64,000 bases of DNA, taken from positions 7,417,200-7,481,199 of the forward strand of contig NC_092689.1 in NCBI RefSeq assembly GCF_964275005.1. Reading direction: 5' to 3'. Positions 22,500 to 36,300 of the stretch are shown here, one piece after another; the stretch's first letter is position 1, and each line of letters begins with the position of its first letter. The notes under the pieces are model-generated. The model saw only the letters and a list, made by a program, of their open reading frames with translations, did not search any database and had not been told where the DNA came from. The position numbers and the translations under genes are program-made. Source of the stretch: Diadema setosum (Eukaryota > Echinodermata > Echinoidea > Diadematoida > Diadematidae).

Positions 22500-23063
22500 C
22501 AATGTAAACTCGGTGCAGACATGAACATAATTATAACAGTCGGTGATAAAATGACATTCATGCGATACCTATATATCTTACATTTCATCGGCAAAAGGAA
22601 ATGCACAAGGACAAACCTAAGCTATCGGCAGAAAAGAAAGAAGTCTGTGTAAGTCACTTTTTAAGTAGACAATAAGATGATGTCATCTTCACAAATATCG
22701 ATGATATCAAGATCATGATTGTGGGAGAGACACGGCGCAAGAGACAAGTTTGTGATTCAGAACATTATTCCTTCGGGAACATCTAATCTCAAAAAAGGAG
22801 ATCCGAGACGGTTTGTGTAAAAATAAGATCATTCACCCACCGCTTCTGGTTCTGGCTAAAAATAACCATTTTCAACACCTTAACTTATGTTAGCTCCAGT
22901 GGTACGTAGGCCTAACCTGGAGGGTGCAATGCCTGGCTCATTTTTAAAATACTTCCTTTGCATAACTCAGCGCCATTTCCCAGCTGACGACGTTAAATCT
23001 GTGTCAGAAATATACTGTCTCCCACTGAACTTCGACTCCCCTTTGCCATCAATCTCGTTTCAT

Positions 23064-23068
<5 letters not shown>

Positions 23069-23100
<32 letters not shown>
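23069..23100. repeat. (CT)n microsatellite
   Basis: About 15 CT units. Confidence 0.9.
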
Positions 23101-23103
<3 letters not shown>

Positions 23104-26100
23104 ATGAAATATACACTGCTTATTCCCCATCGTCAAAACATGTGGGGGATATTCTTAAGCATGATAGACTCTTATATTGTAGAGGATGATGCTTGTTGTA
23201 AAGAAGATATCACAAGCTGAGATTGCGACGAGAATAAAATTTATGATAGTAATGCGTTATCACACCGACAGTTATGAAATTGATGAGCATAAAAAGATCT
23301 TTAGCGCAACCATGACTATTGTCAATTATATCTTTTTCTTCAGTTATTCATGCAATGGAAAGACCAATGCTCGGTTAAATGCTATGGAACCTACTCATGC
23401 CAGCGACGTTTAGTAAGTTGGCTTTGTCTGCGTTCTGAGCTCAAAAGTAGCAATTTTCTCTTACTCAAACTGGCAAAGCATCGATGAGGCGACGTTCAAA
23501 CTTGACTGGTGTGATTGATTTTTTTTCCTCTTTGTGGATGGCGCAAAAAAAAAAAGTAGATGATAGACCACAGATGACTCTCTTCAATGTTGCGAACGTA
23601 AAGACAAATTTTGGCATGAAGTATCTAGTAGCATGTTCAAAATTATTGAGAATCATCTCATATTGTTTCTATAATTCAAAATAGGATTAATATGTTTCGG
23701 ATTTGACATTCGTAAAGGTCGAAATGATATCCTGGAGCATGATTTGCAGTTCCCATTCAAAAAGAACTTAATTGATGACAGCATTGTCCAATGGTAACAG
23801 AGACTAACACGGTGAGTAATATTTGTTTGTTTGACATAAAATCTGAATGTTTTTGAAATGTAATGATCATTTTAGTCATATTCTAGTTGAAAGAATGCGA
23901 CTACGTCAAACTCCACTGACGTCTAACCAGCTGATTGCATAACTATGTAAGAAAAATACTGTACTTTACAACCCCAAAATGCTAGTGAGGTCAATACAAA
24001 AAAAAGCATTACTCCTAGATATTTATGACACATTGAAAACTCACGAATTCGTAGAAAATACAGAATTTGACGTGAAGTGACTTGACTAACTTCCAATTTT
24101 TCAACGCAATTTCCTCCAAATACAATAATTATGATCCTTGCAAACAATCTTTTGCAAGAAAATGCTTAAACTATGGATAGAAATGGAGGTTAGACAGGGA
24201 AAGATGAGTCACCTTAATATAAATCTATTCCCTATAAGAGAGGAGGAAACTATGGAGTTCAGATATCTTAGTCATGGTATACCCTAGAGTACATTCACAT
24301 TATTATGGACGAGGTTCGCTGTAACAGTACTCATCATTTTGATATGCAATACATTATGATTAATATATATCATATCTAGGTAAAGGACGGAAATATATTT
24401 GCATTACTTGGTGAGTTACTTGTGCTTATCAAATAATTTTTCTACATGGACGTCGAAGACATGGGTTACTTTAGCTTTTATTTCTGACATGTAAGGACAT
24501 AGTACATAAACACAAAGAGACAGATACACCTCATATCATAATCAGGTTTCCCAATTCTCATTTATTTCAAAGGTGTTCTGATAATCAAGATAGGACAATG
24601 AGGAAGAAAAAGAAACAATTGATAGAACGTGAATTATGCATCTAGAAATATTGATATTTAAACGCTTTAAATAATGTGGACATAAACAAAAACAGTTTGA
24701 ATGAAGTATGAGATTACTTGTTTGTTCTTATCTTTTATATTCTTAAATATATTTTCTAATTAAGATATCATTTCCATTAATTTTGTTTGTTTTGCACTTG
24801 ATTCAGTTGATGAATTTTGATTCATAATTCGTTTGACATCCTATCATGCATCAGATAATTAAAGGAATTTTGATTTTTCATATTACCCTGCCATACAATT
24901 ACTTGTTGTTGAACAGTTTATCATTAAAACAAGGTGGAAAATATTTGAGGACCCCCATCCCAGTATCTAGAGACAGTGACTTACTTTAAACACCACAAAT
25001 ATTACACATCAGCTCTGACATTTGTCACAGTGTCATGCTTCAAAAAATGAATAATGATTACGTAATCGCCTTAACATGATTCAGGGGTCACTACAGACGT
25101 CAATCAATAGTCCTGAATCACATCCTTTACAAATCCAACCACAAAAGTACAATCAAAAGAAGCGCCAGCTCAACTAGATCGTTTTGTAGATTTGAGTGAC
25201 CATTGGCAGAACTCTGCATCGAGTCTGTGATTTTCTTCTTGCAAGCGTGATCCGTCATAAGATTTCGGGGTGTACGTGCCAGAAAGCGAATTAGTTTATT
25301 TCCAAAAATAGCTTTACCTGGGCCTCTTTAGATTGAACAGACAGATGATTGCCAGTGCTATCTCTCATTATTTTCTGGGTCAAGTAAACGAGGCTGCGAC
25401 GATTTGATTCTTATTCAATTCGGCACAATCATTATTATTAAGAGACATCGACGGAAGAGTTGATCTTGATTCAATTAGTTGTAAGTAATCTGATGTAAGC
25501 AAGTGTTCGCGTTGACTCTGTACTGATTTGTCTATTCAAATGTTTCGTCACTTTGCTCTGGAATGTAGAATTATTTTATCTCTGCACATTACGTCAATTT
25601 CATGATAAAGACATTTTAGAGATGTGGAATATAAGAAAATGTTTAACTGCCAAGCTTACCTATTTTTCTCCTGTAATAGCTCCTGTCGCTCTAGTATTTT
25701 TTACAACACCTATTTTGTCTTGGGCTTTTTCCCTGAGAGCTATAGTCGCTAGCTCCATTACACCTTTTTTTTTTTATTATTCTACCTCTGATTTAGATTC
25801 CTTCACTTCCGATCAATGCATATGTATTAAAAAATAAGGCGTCATATAGGGAGTGACGAAGTTAAATTTTAACGTACATTGCTGTATTTTTTTAAATTTG
25901 AGTCATGATCTGTTGTTTTTATTGATGTCAAACAAAGCTAAAGTGATCCAAAGTCTATCTAAAAGTGAAAAACATTGAATTTTCGTTGTTTTTTTCCAAA
26001 TACATCTCTGCATTTAAAAGAAAACAAACATATGTTAACCCTCAGAGTTTATCTAACATGTGTATCATATACTCAATTACGTCGAATATTGGGTCTCCCT

Positions 26101-26791
26101 TAATGTGCTGGGAGAATATGACCCTATGTGAAAAGCTATAGTTCAAAGAGGTACGATACGAGTTCGCCTATTACCTCTTTGGATCGATAGGGCATGGAAG
26201 GGTATAGAAAGGAATATGAAAGAGCCAGTCATCCTTTTGGTATCTCTCAGATCTGAGTGGCATAATTTAAGTATCACCGTGGGAGTTGACGGAAAGAGGG
26301 GAGGAGCTCGATTAAAAAAAAACAACAAACAAACAAACACACATTGTTAACATTCGGACGTGTACAGTGTAGGTTAGAAGGTATTTAGTTACTTCACCAG
26401 GAACGACATTTTATCCGTCGACAAACGCCGATTTAAATACTTTGACTTCTCTTTAACTATTAAAAAAGAAGAAGAAGAAATCGTGTCCGGTCAGATATTT
26501 GTCTTGTTGAAGATACATGTCTCCAAACTTCAAACTGTAAGAGCAAGTAACACGAAGAATAAAACCCTTCCAGACATCTTGTATTTCTGCCATGACGGTG
26601 AACAAAAACTAAAATGCGTGAGATCCCTGTCTCTTTTATTGCGTAAAATATGGCCCAGACTATCCCGAGGGCACAAGGCTTCACTTTCACTTCGAACACC
26701 ATGGCAACCCTCGACGAATCAAGTTTTATTTTCAGTTCCCCTTTGATAAGCAAAACTAGAAACATAGTGATCTATATAAGATAAAAAAAGC

Positions 26792-27128
26792 TTAAAGGCG
26801 TAATTTACCATTTGCATATGACACAAAAACCCAGCATTAGTGCTTCAAAATAATTCTGAAAAGTGAGTTAGGGATAGCAACAACCAATGCAAAAATTCGA
26901 AGCAGTGTAATCGATGTTAAGTATTGTTAAATATACAAAATGTGAAAAATAGTTATAATAATAATGTTTCCAGATTAAACCCTCTACAGTTATGGGTTAT
27001 TGAGAAAAAATAGTAATATCTCCTTATATTCTAGACTTTATTGCAAACATTTCATATGGTAGGATGTTTTGTGATACAACTAACCTATACACAAAATCAC
27101 TGCTCCCAAAGGTAAACTTGACCTTTAA
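26792..27128. mobile_element. TTAA-bounded MITE, family B copy 2
   Basis: Starts TTAAAGGCGTAATTTACCAT and ends GGTAAACTTGACCTTTAA, an imperfect terminal inverted repeat of about 23 bases with TTAA on both sides. It is 337 bp, non-coding and the best preserved copy of the family. Confidence 0.75.
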
Positions 27129-27465
27129 TATAGGTACCAAGGTAGGTACATAGAAGCTTTTTTGTATCACACTGAATAAAAAGAAAATGTATAAATGAGG
27201 ACTAATATTAATGGAAGATTAAATGATTTTCTTTTCATCTCGATCACTTGTCAGATTCATCACATACAACCCATATTGCCTTCGAATAACAACGAATAAT
27301 CGCAGAGTCTTACACTTGATGATAGTAATTCAGATGTTCAGGTGCATTTATCAAAGCAAAAGTTTCTGTGAGTGTAGAAACCACAATGAAATTCAAAAAG
27401 TATAAAGTTGACATTTTATACGAGAATAAAACCGAAATATAAATTATGTGGATTAAGTGCATACA

Positions 27466-28056
27466 TAGCAATATTAATGGAACACAGCGCCAAAGTTTAA
27501 GGAAAATCGAGTTATTCATTCCAAAGTTATGAAAGTTTCAATTTTGGTGATGCTGGAAGAGAAGACTACTACGTTCGTGACGACACGAATAGACACGATA
27601 TAATGAAAATGTAACGAGAATTCAACAAAATTTTATTTTTTGGTTAAAAGTGCACATTCCAACGACTTGCTACTGCCTATATGTGAAATGTTATATCCAC
27701 CACCCCCCCCCCCGCTTTCTGACAGAGTGAGTCAAGTGCTCTTTCGTTATGTTAGATTAAAGATTGAAAATTGGTGAATTTTCTTTATATTCTATTGATA
27801 TCTTTGTCAATGTGTGACGTCACAAAATATTGTAATCTTCTCATCCAGTGATGGCGGCAACAAAACTTTTAAAATTCCCAACTTTTCAACGGATTGTCTG
27901 ATTTTCCTCAAATTTTCACTGATGTGTTCTAATAATATTGCTGCATTTCCTCAAATAACATTGCTGCATTTCCTCAAATAATATTGCTGCATTTCCTCAA
28001 ATAATATTGCTGTATTTTCTCAATTCATGTAATTTTATGGGTTTCACTCTCCTTAA
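27466..28056. mobile_element. Foldback MITE, family D copy 1, with internal minisatellite
   Basis: 27466-27806 aligns with 31908-32246. Inner left (GGAAAATCGAG...GTGATGCTGGAAGAGAAGAC) and right (CATCCAGTGATGGCGG...GATTTTCCTC) parts are inverted versions of each other. The right end runs into CTCTCCTTAA at 28053-28056. The left limit is uncertain. Confidence 0.6.
27931..28022. repeat. 23-bp minisatellite, four copies
   Basis: Exactly four head-to-tail units of 23 bases with consensus AATAATATTGCTGCATTTCC plus TCA, at 27931, 27954, 27977 and 28000. They differ by one to three bases; the last is the most diverged. It lies inside the right part of a family D MITE. Confidence 0.95.
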
Positions 28057-30326
28057 AGTATGTACCTATTGCTGTGACCGTAATTCAGCGTGGTAGCATG
28101 CGTTTCGGCCACACATTAATATGTGCCCCCTCATCACTGCCTGTTCCATAAGTCTGTCACATGTGAGGGAGGGGTCGAGGTTAAGTGCGGTCACGGGAAC
28201 TCATGCTACATCTCGTATATTACGTAACAACCTTTGACACCCGGTCATGAGATTCGACAGATTTAATTAAAGCTATCCTAGAAGAACATGTTTATATTAA
28301 GGTTAACAAATTAGCGCTGTTAATTCCCACCAAGGCGGTTGTCTTCGAGAACAAATTTAGCGACAGACTGTTATTCCTGATCGAACTTAGGATAAAACGG
28401 GCCTACTTCGCCATCACAAATATCTGTCGTTCGCTGTTAAGGCTACTTATCTGCACGTTGAAGAGCACTCACTAAGTATTCATCCATGAATGATAAAGTT
28501 TTTGTTGTTTCTTTGTTGTTGTTGTTGTTACATTTTTGGGGGGTGTTATTTTCCCTTTTGGACCAATCCTCGGGTTTGTCGGGACATTTTCCTGTTCATA
28601 TTGCATATATCATTCAATTAGAGGAATCCAGTTTGCCTACTTTTCCAGTTTCGATTTCACACAAGCTTCCACAATTTAAGGCCGTTAGTAACTTGTTTCA
28701 AAGAATTCGTCTAGTTAACCGACCTTTTGCATGTCATGTTAGTGAGAAGTTTCACAATAAACTGTGCATTGTGTTTCCGAATGCTGCTGATTCTTGTGAC
28801 GTATTATCTTTATTGAGCTTCTGACATTATTTATACATCATGCTGTCATAGTACATCACAACGCAGAAAACAATAATAACACAATATTTTGACCATGCTT
28901 CCCAGGAGACATTCTATTTCGCTTTTCTGTGATATGCTTTTTTTTAATATAAAACAAATATCACAATGGCTGACAGCTAGAATGTATTTCCTACCGTGGG
29001 TGGACAACCAGGCATCCGCCTACTATCTACAAGAGCCAGCTGCTGAGGGGAGGTGAGAAGAGAGCATTCCGGTGCAACATATTGCTGTTGACTCATCCCC
29101 TATGAGAGGCGCCAGGGTGAGAACAGGTTTTCGCGGTCCCGAGATCTTAGCCTGATATTGGGGGCTCTATATGACTGGTGCTTAAGAAAGCATTCATATC
29201 AGCTTTGGGGCAAGACCGTTCTCCTCGCGTGACGTACGGATTGTTGCTTCTGGAATGATGGTCTCTTTTTGAAAGAAACCTCATATGAATGTTCATTTCT
29301 GATTATAACAGGATTAATGTTATAAAAACTTTTTCTTTCATAAGCAGTGATAAGTATTTACAAGTCACTGTTTCTCGCAGAAAATCCATCTTCAATTATC
29401 ATCAAGACTTCAAGTACAAGTGATATACATGATAATATACCTATTGATCTTCGGCAAGACAAAGCAATAAAATGATTAATGTATGCATGTAAGGTAAGAG
29501 TGGACTGCTGAGTGTATTCTTTCTGTCCGTTTTGTCTGACTTCATCATGTCAAGATTTTCATATATGGAGTCCTTAATAAAAAAAACATAATCAATAAAG
29601 AAATGTATTCATTATGGCAAGAAATCAAAGAAGGAATAGGTAGTCTTCATCTCTGAAATCTGCTTAGAGATTCTTATCTTCTTATTTTCTGACGGGTCTC
29701 CAGGCACCGCCATGTCACGTGTTCATGAAATCCCGAAAGGAAATCAGACCATGGACCTACGTAGGTCCATCCATGATCAGACGACCCCTTTTCCCGCTCT
29801 TTAGGATGACTCTTTTCATCCTCTCGAGGCCGGAGACAGCAGTCGCTGTGTCAGCGACGGTAGGAGCAGCTGACGGGTAGTCACCTTGTAGCCAAGGCGA
29901 GAACATTTTCTGTAGCGTCCGGCACTTGTTTTTACTCGTTTATTCTAGGGAAGTATTGGTCAGCAAAGCTGTTGTTGCTGCCGTTCTTCCGCTGAGCTGT
30001 TTGTTTGTTTATGTGAATGTGTATACGCATGTGTTGCGAACGGGTATAGTTCATGAGTCAAAGCATTACAACACATAGCCTCCTTTTTTGTTCTTTTTTT
30101 TTAGGAAGAAGATAAAGTATAACGTTAAATCGCAAACCATGACATATATAACAATACAAATTGGTTCTCTTTTATGTACAAATGATACTATATACACGAA
30201 ACAGTAACCATAATCACATAAAAGCTCTTACTTAAAGTTCAGTCTATTGTTTTTTTCTTTCAAAATATAAATATGAATGATGAATGATCGAATGTGGCGG
30301 AAATAAAACGGTTCAGATTTAGAGTT
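28057..30326. other. Intergenic DNA with a short palindrome
   Basis: A perfect 20-bp palindrome lies at 29751-29770 (ATGGACCTAC then its complement). Two GC-balanced stretches (28970-29250 and 29690-29960) stand out from the AT-rich background and could hold regulatory sequence, but no exon is recognisable. A 112-codon frame at 28486-28824 starts with a hydrophobic run but has no supporting feature. Confidence 0.4.
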
Positions 30327-30734
30327 TTAAAGGGATGGTAGATTAGTGGAGATGAGGATTGGGCTCATAACTTTGTGTGTGATATAAAAAAAAACCCAAC
30401 AACACTTGTAAAATAACACAGAGCATATACGATTCTGAGAGGAACAAAGGAATTCGAAATTTATTTGATGTAATGAAAACCGGTTTTTGAATAGCTGAGA
30501 AATCCAAAAACAAAGTAAACCAAAGCTACCATGATGAAAGGTGGGTCCCACCTTTCATAAGGATTGCTCTGTTTTGGGTATCTCAGCCATTTCAAAACCA
30601 ATTTTCATCAAATAAACGTTGAATTCCTTTCGGAATTGCGTGTTCTTTCATATTTCAAAAGATTCTCATCATCTCACCCAAAAATGTTAGAAATTTGAAT
30701 TTAGGTCTCAACCAAAACTATACGATCCCATTAA
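30327..30734. mobile_element. TTAA-bounded foldback MITE, family C copy 2
   Basis: Begins TTAAAGGGATGGTAGATTAG and ends AAAACTATACGATCCCATTAA. It shares the ATCTCAGCCATTTCAAAACC / TTTTCATCAAATAAACGTTG core with the other copies. The right end has an extra base between CCC and TTAA, consistent with age. Confidence 0.72.
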
Positions 30735-31572
30735 GGATTTATGTGGTTTCTGCCCAAATAAAATTTAGCTCTCAAAAATTCTGTAAGATTGTGTTAAGAT
30801 CGTACGTTAGAGTTCTGTCAATTTTGCGAGTCAATATGCAAAGTTCTCAATCACATAATCCACTGGATAATCCCTTGCGGTATTCAATTCTGATTTTGGT
30901 GCATCCTGGGCGTCCCTGCCAAAGAGTACTTCTGATGACCCGATCGTTGTTACAGCTGGCAAGTTCACATACAAGCAGGCCTACTTATCGTTGTTCGAGA
31001 CTTCAGGTTTTATGATTATCATGATTATGAGAATCAGAAGAGCAGGTGTCATACAGTGTTGCGGTGAAACTGTCAGTGCAAGCATGTGAGGAAAATGACA
31101 ACTGACAGAATTCGCTTCCAAAGCCATTACATATTTCTCTTTTTCCGTGGCATAATCCCATCCCTGATTCTGTATTTTTGACCTCCACGAATAAACAGGA
31201 AGTATTGAACTTAATAAAACAACATGAAAATAAAAGTAGTGTTGGTTTTGATAATATTTCGAATAATTCATTGAAAGGCTGCTTTCAATGAATTTATCCT
31301 TTAATCAATATTGTATATATATAATGGCACTGTACCTTCAAAAATGAAAATGGCGCAGGCAATACCGTTTTTCAAAAAAGGGGATCTTTCATTTTTTTTT
31401 TTCCAATCATAAGCATATCTTTAATTAAAAAATTCTTCAAGATACTTGAAAAAATTATATAACAACAGTAAATTTCATCAGAAAACCCAAAATATTTTGT
31501 TCCTAAAACGTAATTGGTTTTCGTAAGATTCATTTAAACTCACAAGCAGTATCATGTTTCACAAAAAACCCC

Positions 31573-31607
<35 letters not shown>

Positions 31608-31609
31608 AA
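31573..31609. repeat. (AAC)n trinucleotide
   Basis: Twelve CAA units, read as a poly-Gln run in the frame of the dead reverse transcriptase by chance. Confidence 0.92.
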
Positions 31610-31640
31610 CTTGCTTCTGCAGTGGATAACCATGAGAACA

Positions 31641-31778
31641 CCGTGCACTCTTTTGGACTTCTCCGAGGCTTTCAACACGATCGACCACGATTTCTTTTTC
31701 TTTACAATCTTAACTACTATCATGTGGAGAGGCCTTGGAGTAGTTCAGATGATATCTGTTTTGTTTTCTCAGAAAGAT
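31641..31778 (+). pseudogene. Decayed non-LTR retrotransposon reverse-transcriptase fragment
   Basis: The frame encodes LLDFSEAFNTIDHDF (from about 31650), matching the LDLSxAFDTVDH motif A block of LINE reverse transcriptases. About 80 bases further on, in a shifted frame, ALE-stop-FR-stop-YL matches the following ALxWFxSYL block. The frameshift and stops show a dead remnant. No endonuclease, 3' tail or flanking duplication is recognisable. It sits just 3' of a (CAA)n tract (31573-31609). Confidence 0.6.
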
Positions 31779-31859
31779 CTAAAGGTTATTTTTGATACTG
31801 TCGATATGTATCTTTTACGTAATTGGAATCAAATTAGTAAATCAGCATGTAAATCATCT

Positions 31860-32287
31860 TTAAAGGAAACCAAAACCCAAAGAGCAATGCAGATTGAGTG
31901 AAAGCAGCAACATTAGTAGAACACATCAGTAAAAGATTGAGAAAATCGGGAAATTGATGCAAAAGTTATCAATTTTTGAAGTTTTGGTGTTGTAATGACT
32001 GGATGAGGAGACCACTAGAGTTCATGACGTCATACATGTGTGGACAGCAATACAAAGAAAATATAAAGAGAATTCCACAAAAAATATTTTTTTTAATGAA
32101 AATTACACATTCCATCAACTTGATACTGACATATGTTAAGGGTAGAAATAATTCCCCCTGCTTTCTGAGAGCAGTCAGTCATGTGCTCTTCCAATAAACT
32201 AGAAAAGTGAAAGCATGCTGAATTTTCTTTATATTTTCTGTACATCAACAAATTTCAAATTTACTACCTGAGGAAAGATTGCTTTAA
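31860..32287. mobile_element. TTAA-bounded MITE, family D copy 2
   Basis: Starts TTAAAGGAAACCAAAACCC and ends AGATTGCTTTAA. It shares ATAAAGAGAATTCCACAA, TGCTTTCTGAGAGCAGTCAG and TGAATTTTCTTTATATT with copy 1. It lies directly 3' of the dead reverse-transcriptase fragment. Confidence 0.65.
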
Positions 32288-33244
32288 GGGACGTGGACTT
32301 TTAAATGTTCGAATAAATAGCTTGTCATCTCATGTCGTCAACCCAGTCAGTATCACGAGCAAGTATGTCTGATGTTCTCCATGTTACCTCATTTTAAAGC
32401 CAAGCCAATGGTTCGATTTAAGAAAAGTTAACTTTAGGAGATCAGTTTGAAATCCGCGATGAAAGGAATTTCCTTGCCAGAAACAACTTCAGGGGCTTAC
32501 GTTGCCATCACCACCGACCTTAATTTAGACCCTCGTAGTTCAGCCGTAGCGCAACATTATCACTGTCTGTTTTTCAACGGTTTAACCTGGATTAGCATTC
32601 ATAATGTTGCGGTGGCTGTGTAGATAACAGTGAATGGTTGAACGCAAACTATATATGTAATGAAATACCAACTGCTTTCGAAAACTTTTAATGCCATTGA
32701 GGTGGGGCCGGTATAAGGATACTTTTGTTTTCATCGTTTCAGAGTATCTTTCATAAAGATTTCGTGCATTGTCCGTGTAAATGCTCATGTAATTCTGTTA
32801 TTGGTTGTCACATAGTTTGCATTCCGTGGAGGAAAGGGAACTCTCTAGTCGCGCATTTGATTGACATATCGTAATCATGGATAATCGTAGGATTAAGTCA
32901 GGACTATCTTTAGTCCATTTACATGCCGTGCTTATGATGTCTATGCCTGGTGCGTTTATTTGAAATCCCTTCTTTTTTGGCTGCATCTGCCACATTTATA
33001 ATTTGGTCAGAATTAACAGTCATTTCAAGACCGTATCAGAGCTTTTGCACCCTTCTTGCAACCTTCGAAAAATTAAGCTATTCTTTACTTCTGTGTTAGC
33101 TCATTTGTCTTGAGTGTTGGAAGGTGTAAGTTAAAGGAGGCTCGGAAAAACGTGATATCAAACGTCATCAGCTTGGTTTGAACAGAAAAAAAAAATGTTC
33201 TAACTGACTGCATGATTTTGATAATTCATTTAGGAGAGAAAATC

Positions 33245-33251
33245 TATATTT
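33245..33251 (+). promoter_or_regulatory. Possible TATA box of the plus-strand CTLD gene
   Basis: TATATTT lies 51 bases upstream of the ATG, allowing a start near 33275 and a very short leader. It is weaker than the TATA box of the paralogue. An alternative is an untranslated first exon spliced to the TTCATTTAG-type acceptor near 33233. Confidence 0.3.
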
Positions 33252-33301
33252 GCTGCTAAAGCTAGACGTGAATTGGATCAGGGCGCTGGTAAAGCAAAGC
33301 A

Positions 33302-36300
33302 ATGACGGAGAAAAGGAATATATTCCATGGAATTCGTTTAACAGCAGTCTTTCTTATTCTTAGTGTTGTTGTCAGCGCAGCATCAAGATGTCCACGCTTT
33401 GCCACCGAAGAAAGGGGTAGCTGCTACTGGTAAGTATGGCTCATGGTCACATTTTCACCACTCATTGATCACAGAAGGGAGATGTAGGTTGGCTAAGATG
33501 AGAATTAAGAGGTGATTGCCACAACTCATTATCACAGATGATGATCGGACGTACGGTGACGCATTGGTGATGTCTATCAGGAAATGAACCGTCATCCCCC
33601 AAAAGGCTGTTTATCGTGTATATCTTAATATCTCTGTCCCATGCACCATATAACTTCATATCACTGTTGTCGTGCACGGTGCATGTGGGCGTAGTAAACC
33701 CACTTAAAATTTTGATGACAAAAAAAAACACACACACACACACAAGAGAATGAGTCAATAGAAAGGAGCCTATATGCTAATAGAAAGTTAGTGTATCGTT
33801 TCTTCTACCGGGTTATTCAAGACGTGCATGTAGCATTCGTTATTTCTAGAATCGAGATGTAGTCGTGTCGTAAGCAGTGCTGTCGTGTTGTTGTTGTTTT
33901 TTCGATGAAATTAATCTGTCTTGAAATTCTTGATGCAAGCTTTCAGAAACTTTCGTGACAGCAAAATAAAAGAATCCGACACTTGTACATTCAGCCATAG
34001 AGGTGCAGCAAGAAATTGTTCGCAGGATATTTTCCGTATCTTCAATTCTCGTAATTATTTACAGCATTTTCCTTTTTGTTCGGGGAGAGGGTTGGTTCAT
34101 TTTGGTCTCCCTTAGGTGCATGAATTACCCCGTATAAAGATAATAGCAAGCTTTATATCTGCGACACTAATATTCATGACACAGCTCCTCCCTGGTTTGA
34201 CAATAGAAACAACTGTCTCGCGCATGTGCAGTTTTTTTTTTTGCCTCGCAAGATTAACGTTTCAGATTTAGAGCTCACTATTCAACAAACTAACACTCCT
34301 ATTATATGCATGCGAATGACCTGTATGATTTTTTGCGTGTTACGTAATCTTAAATGTCAATAGGAACCTGACATATGAGTCAGTTATCAAGTTGTTCTGA
34401 TGTACCCAAGTATCAACTTCCTATATCAGTCAAATTGCCCTAAATAGCACCCATTCAATGTCAAACGGAATTTTAATCAATTCAAAGCTGCAGAAATGTT
34501 AGTAAAGTGGAATGTTTTTGTCCATGTAATCTTTGTAAGCGAAAACACGCCTGTCCCTTAATTTCTGGGGACGTTATTTTCATGAAAAAGGAGGGTTAGC
34601 AACAATGTATCTTATAGATTGGAGAAGTGTTGCACGCGTATAATTGTATCAAAAAAAAATCATGCATGTAATTTAAAAGTAGACCTATAGTTCATGTTAC
34701 AAACAATTGTGTAGTAACATAGTGACATATTTCACAAAAAAAGCTGTTTAATGCATCTGTGCCTTTCTGTTACATGCAGAAACAATTGTGGGATCCTTTC
34801 AAATCTGATACCTTTATAAATTTCGACCTCTTCGAGTTTAACTAAAAGCAAAAAAAAAAAAAGCAAAACAAAACAAATATGAACGTTGAACCACTCAACG
34901 ATGTAGCACGTCTTTGATTGTGTGCCTGTAGTTGTTTATCATTATGTTAAAATATGTTGTGTACAAAATTAGTATGGCCCTTATCACCAACTTCAACACG
35001 AAAAGGAATATATTGGTCAAGCCATGAATGCTAAATTTTATAGAAATCATTGATCGGGCACCATGCCACCTTTAAATAGCTTTTTGGTTTGAATGTTTAA
35101 TCATTTCATTGATTACAAAAAAAAAAACAGAAACAAAAGCAACCTATCAACAATCAAAAGAGGATTCAGTTAACACATATAGTCATATATTGGTATGAGA
35201 GAACTGACATAAAACAAAACAAAAAAAAATTAAGTCCAGCATAACGTAGACTTAACGATCTGGGTCCCGTTTCATAAAACTTGTTATCAGTAACAACTGC
35301 CACATTTTGCATTACAAATTTGTTCTCAGCCAATTAGATGCAAGGAATTTAGTAGCTTATAACAACTATTGTAACTTGTTATTGATGACAAGTTTTATGA
35401 AACGGGGCCCAGGTTAGTATAAAATGGATCTAAAGTATAGTGTGTGCTTTTATTCTTTCTGTGTTGGCTATGGTGTCAGCTGTCGTTCATTAGTCAGTCA
35501 AAATCACGTCATAACGATGTCATGGGGCTGGACATTAATTAGTGCCATAAGATCGCAATCACATTGTCCTTAAACACAGACATCAAAGTAAAACTCCACC
35601 CTACTCAGTTCTTTGTTTCTTACTACAATATCCCTCTTACAAAATTGTTCATGAAAATCTGTCAGCCAACCCAGGTCTACCTCCCCCCCCCCCCAAAAAA
35701 AAAAAAAAAAAAAAAAAAATGTTTGTTGAAATTCCATATTTTCATAGACTATCCCAATTCTGGAATCTTCGTAAAGTTTAAAGCTTTATGAGGGAATTTG
35801 ACCAGTAGACATATCTCAGCAGCCAATTTTAAGGAACTGACCTGTGGCACCAGCTGTCCTTCATGAGTCAGCCCAATCACGTCATAACGACGTCATTGGG
35901 CTGGACATTTGGTGCCATATGATCGTCATCACATTGTCCTTCAAAAGAAGCATCCAAGCACATCATTACCCATCCCCCTTAATTCTTTGTTTCTTATTAT
36001 ATTCCTGTTACAAAATGTTCTATTGTATCACCCAGCACAGCTCAACCTTATAACAAGAACAATAACTACAAATAGATAAACAAACAAACATACAAACACA
36101 TTAACCAATATAACGATTGTTGAGATTCCATATCTTTCTATACAATACCTACTATGGAATATTCGTGATATTTTAAGCTTTATGAGGGAATTAGACCAGT
36201 AGACACCAAATTTAAGGAACAGAGCTTCGGGGCGTCTTTCCAAGGAAATGGCCCCTCTGTGACTCCCAGAATAGAAGGAGATGTTTTGGAGTATAATCCA

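Larger units (their letters stand above)
19951..26791. other. Intergenic DNA, nothing recognised
   Basis: Contains three simple repeats already listed. The longest frame (21155-20784, minus, 123 codons) has six cysteines but no signal peptide, domain or splice context that I can recognise, so it is not called. Confidence 0.45.

Noticed and set aside
27931..28022. CRISPR-like array
   Set aside because: The 23-bp units abut without spacers; it is a minisatellite in eukaryotic DNA.
28486..28824. 112-codon frame with a hydrophobic start
   Set aside because: The leucine run comes from a TTG/TTA-rich simple repeat; nothing after it resembles a known secreted protein.
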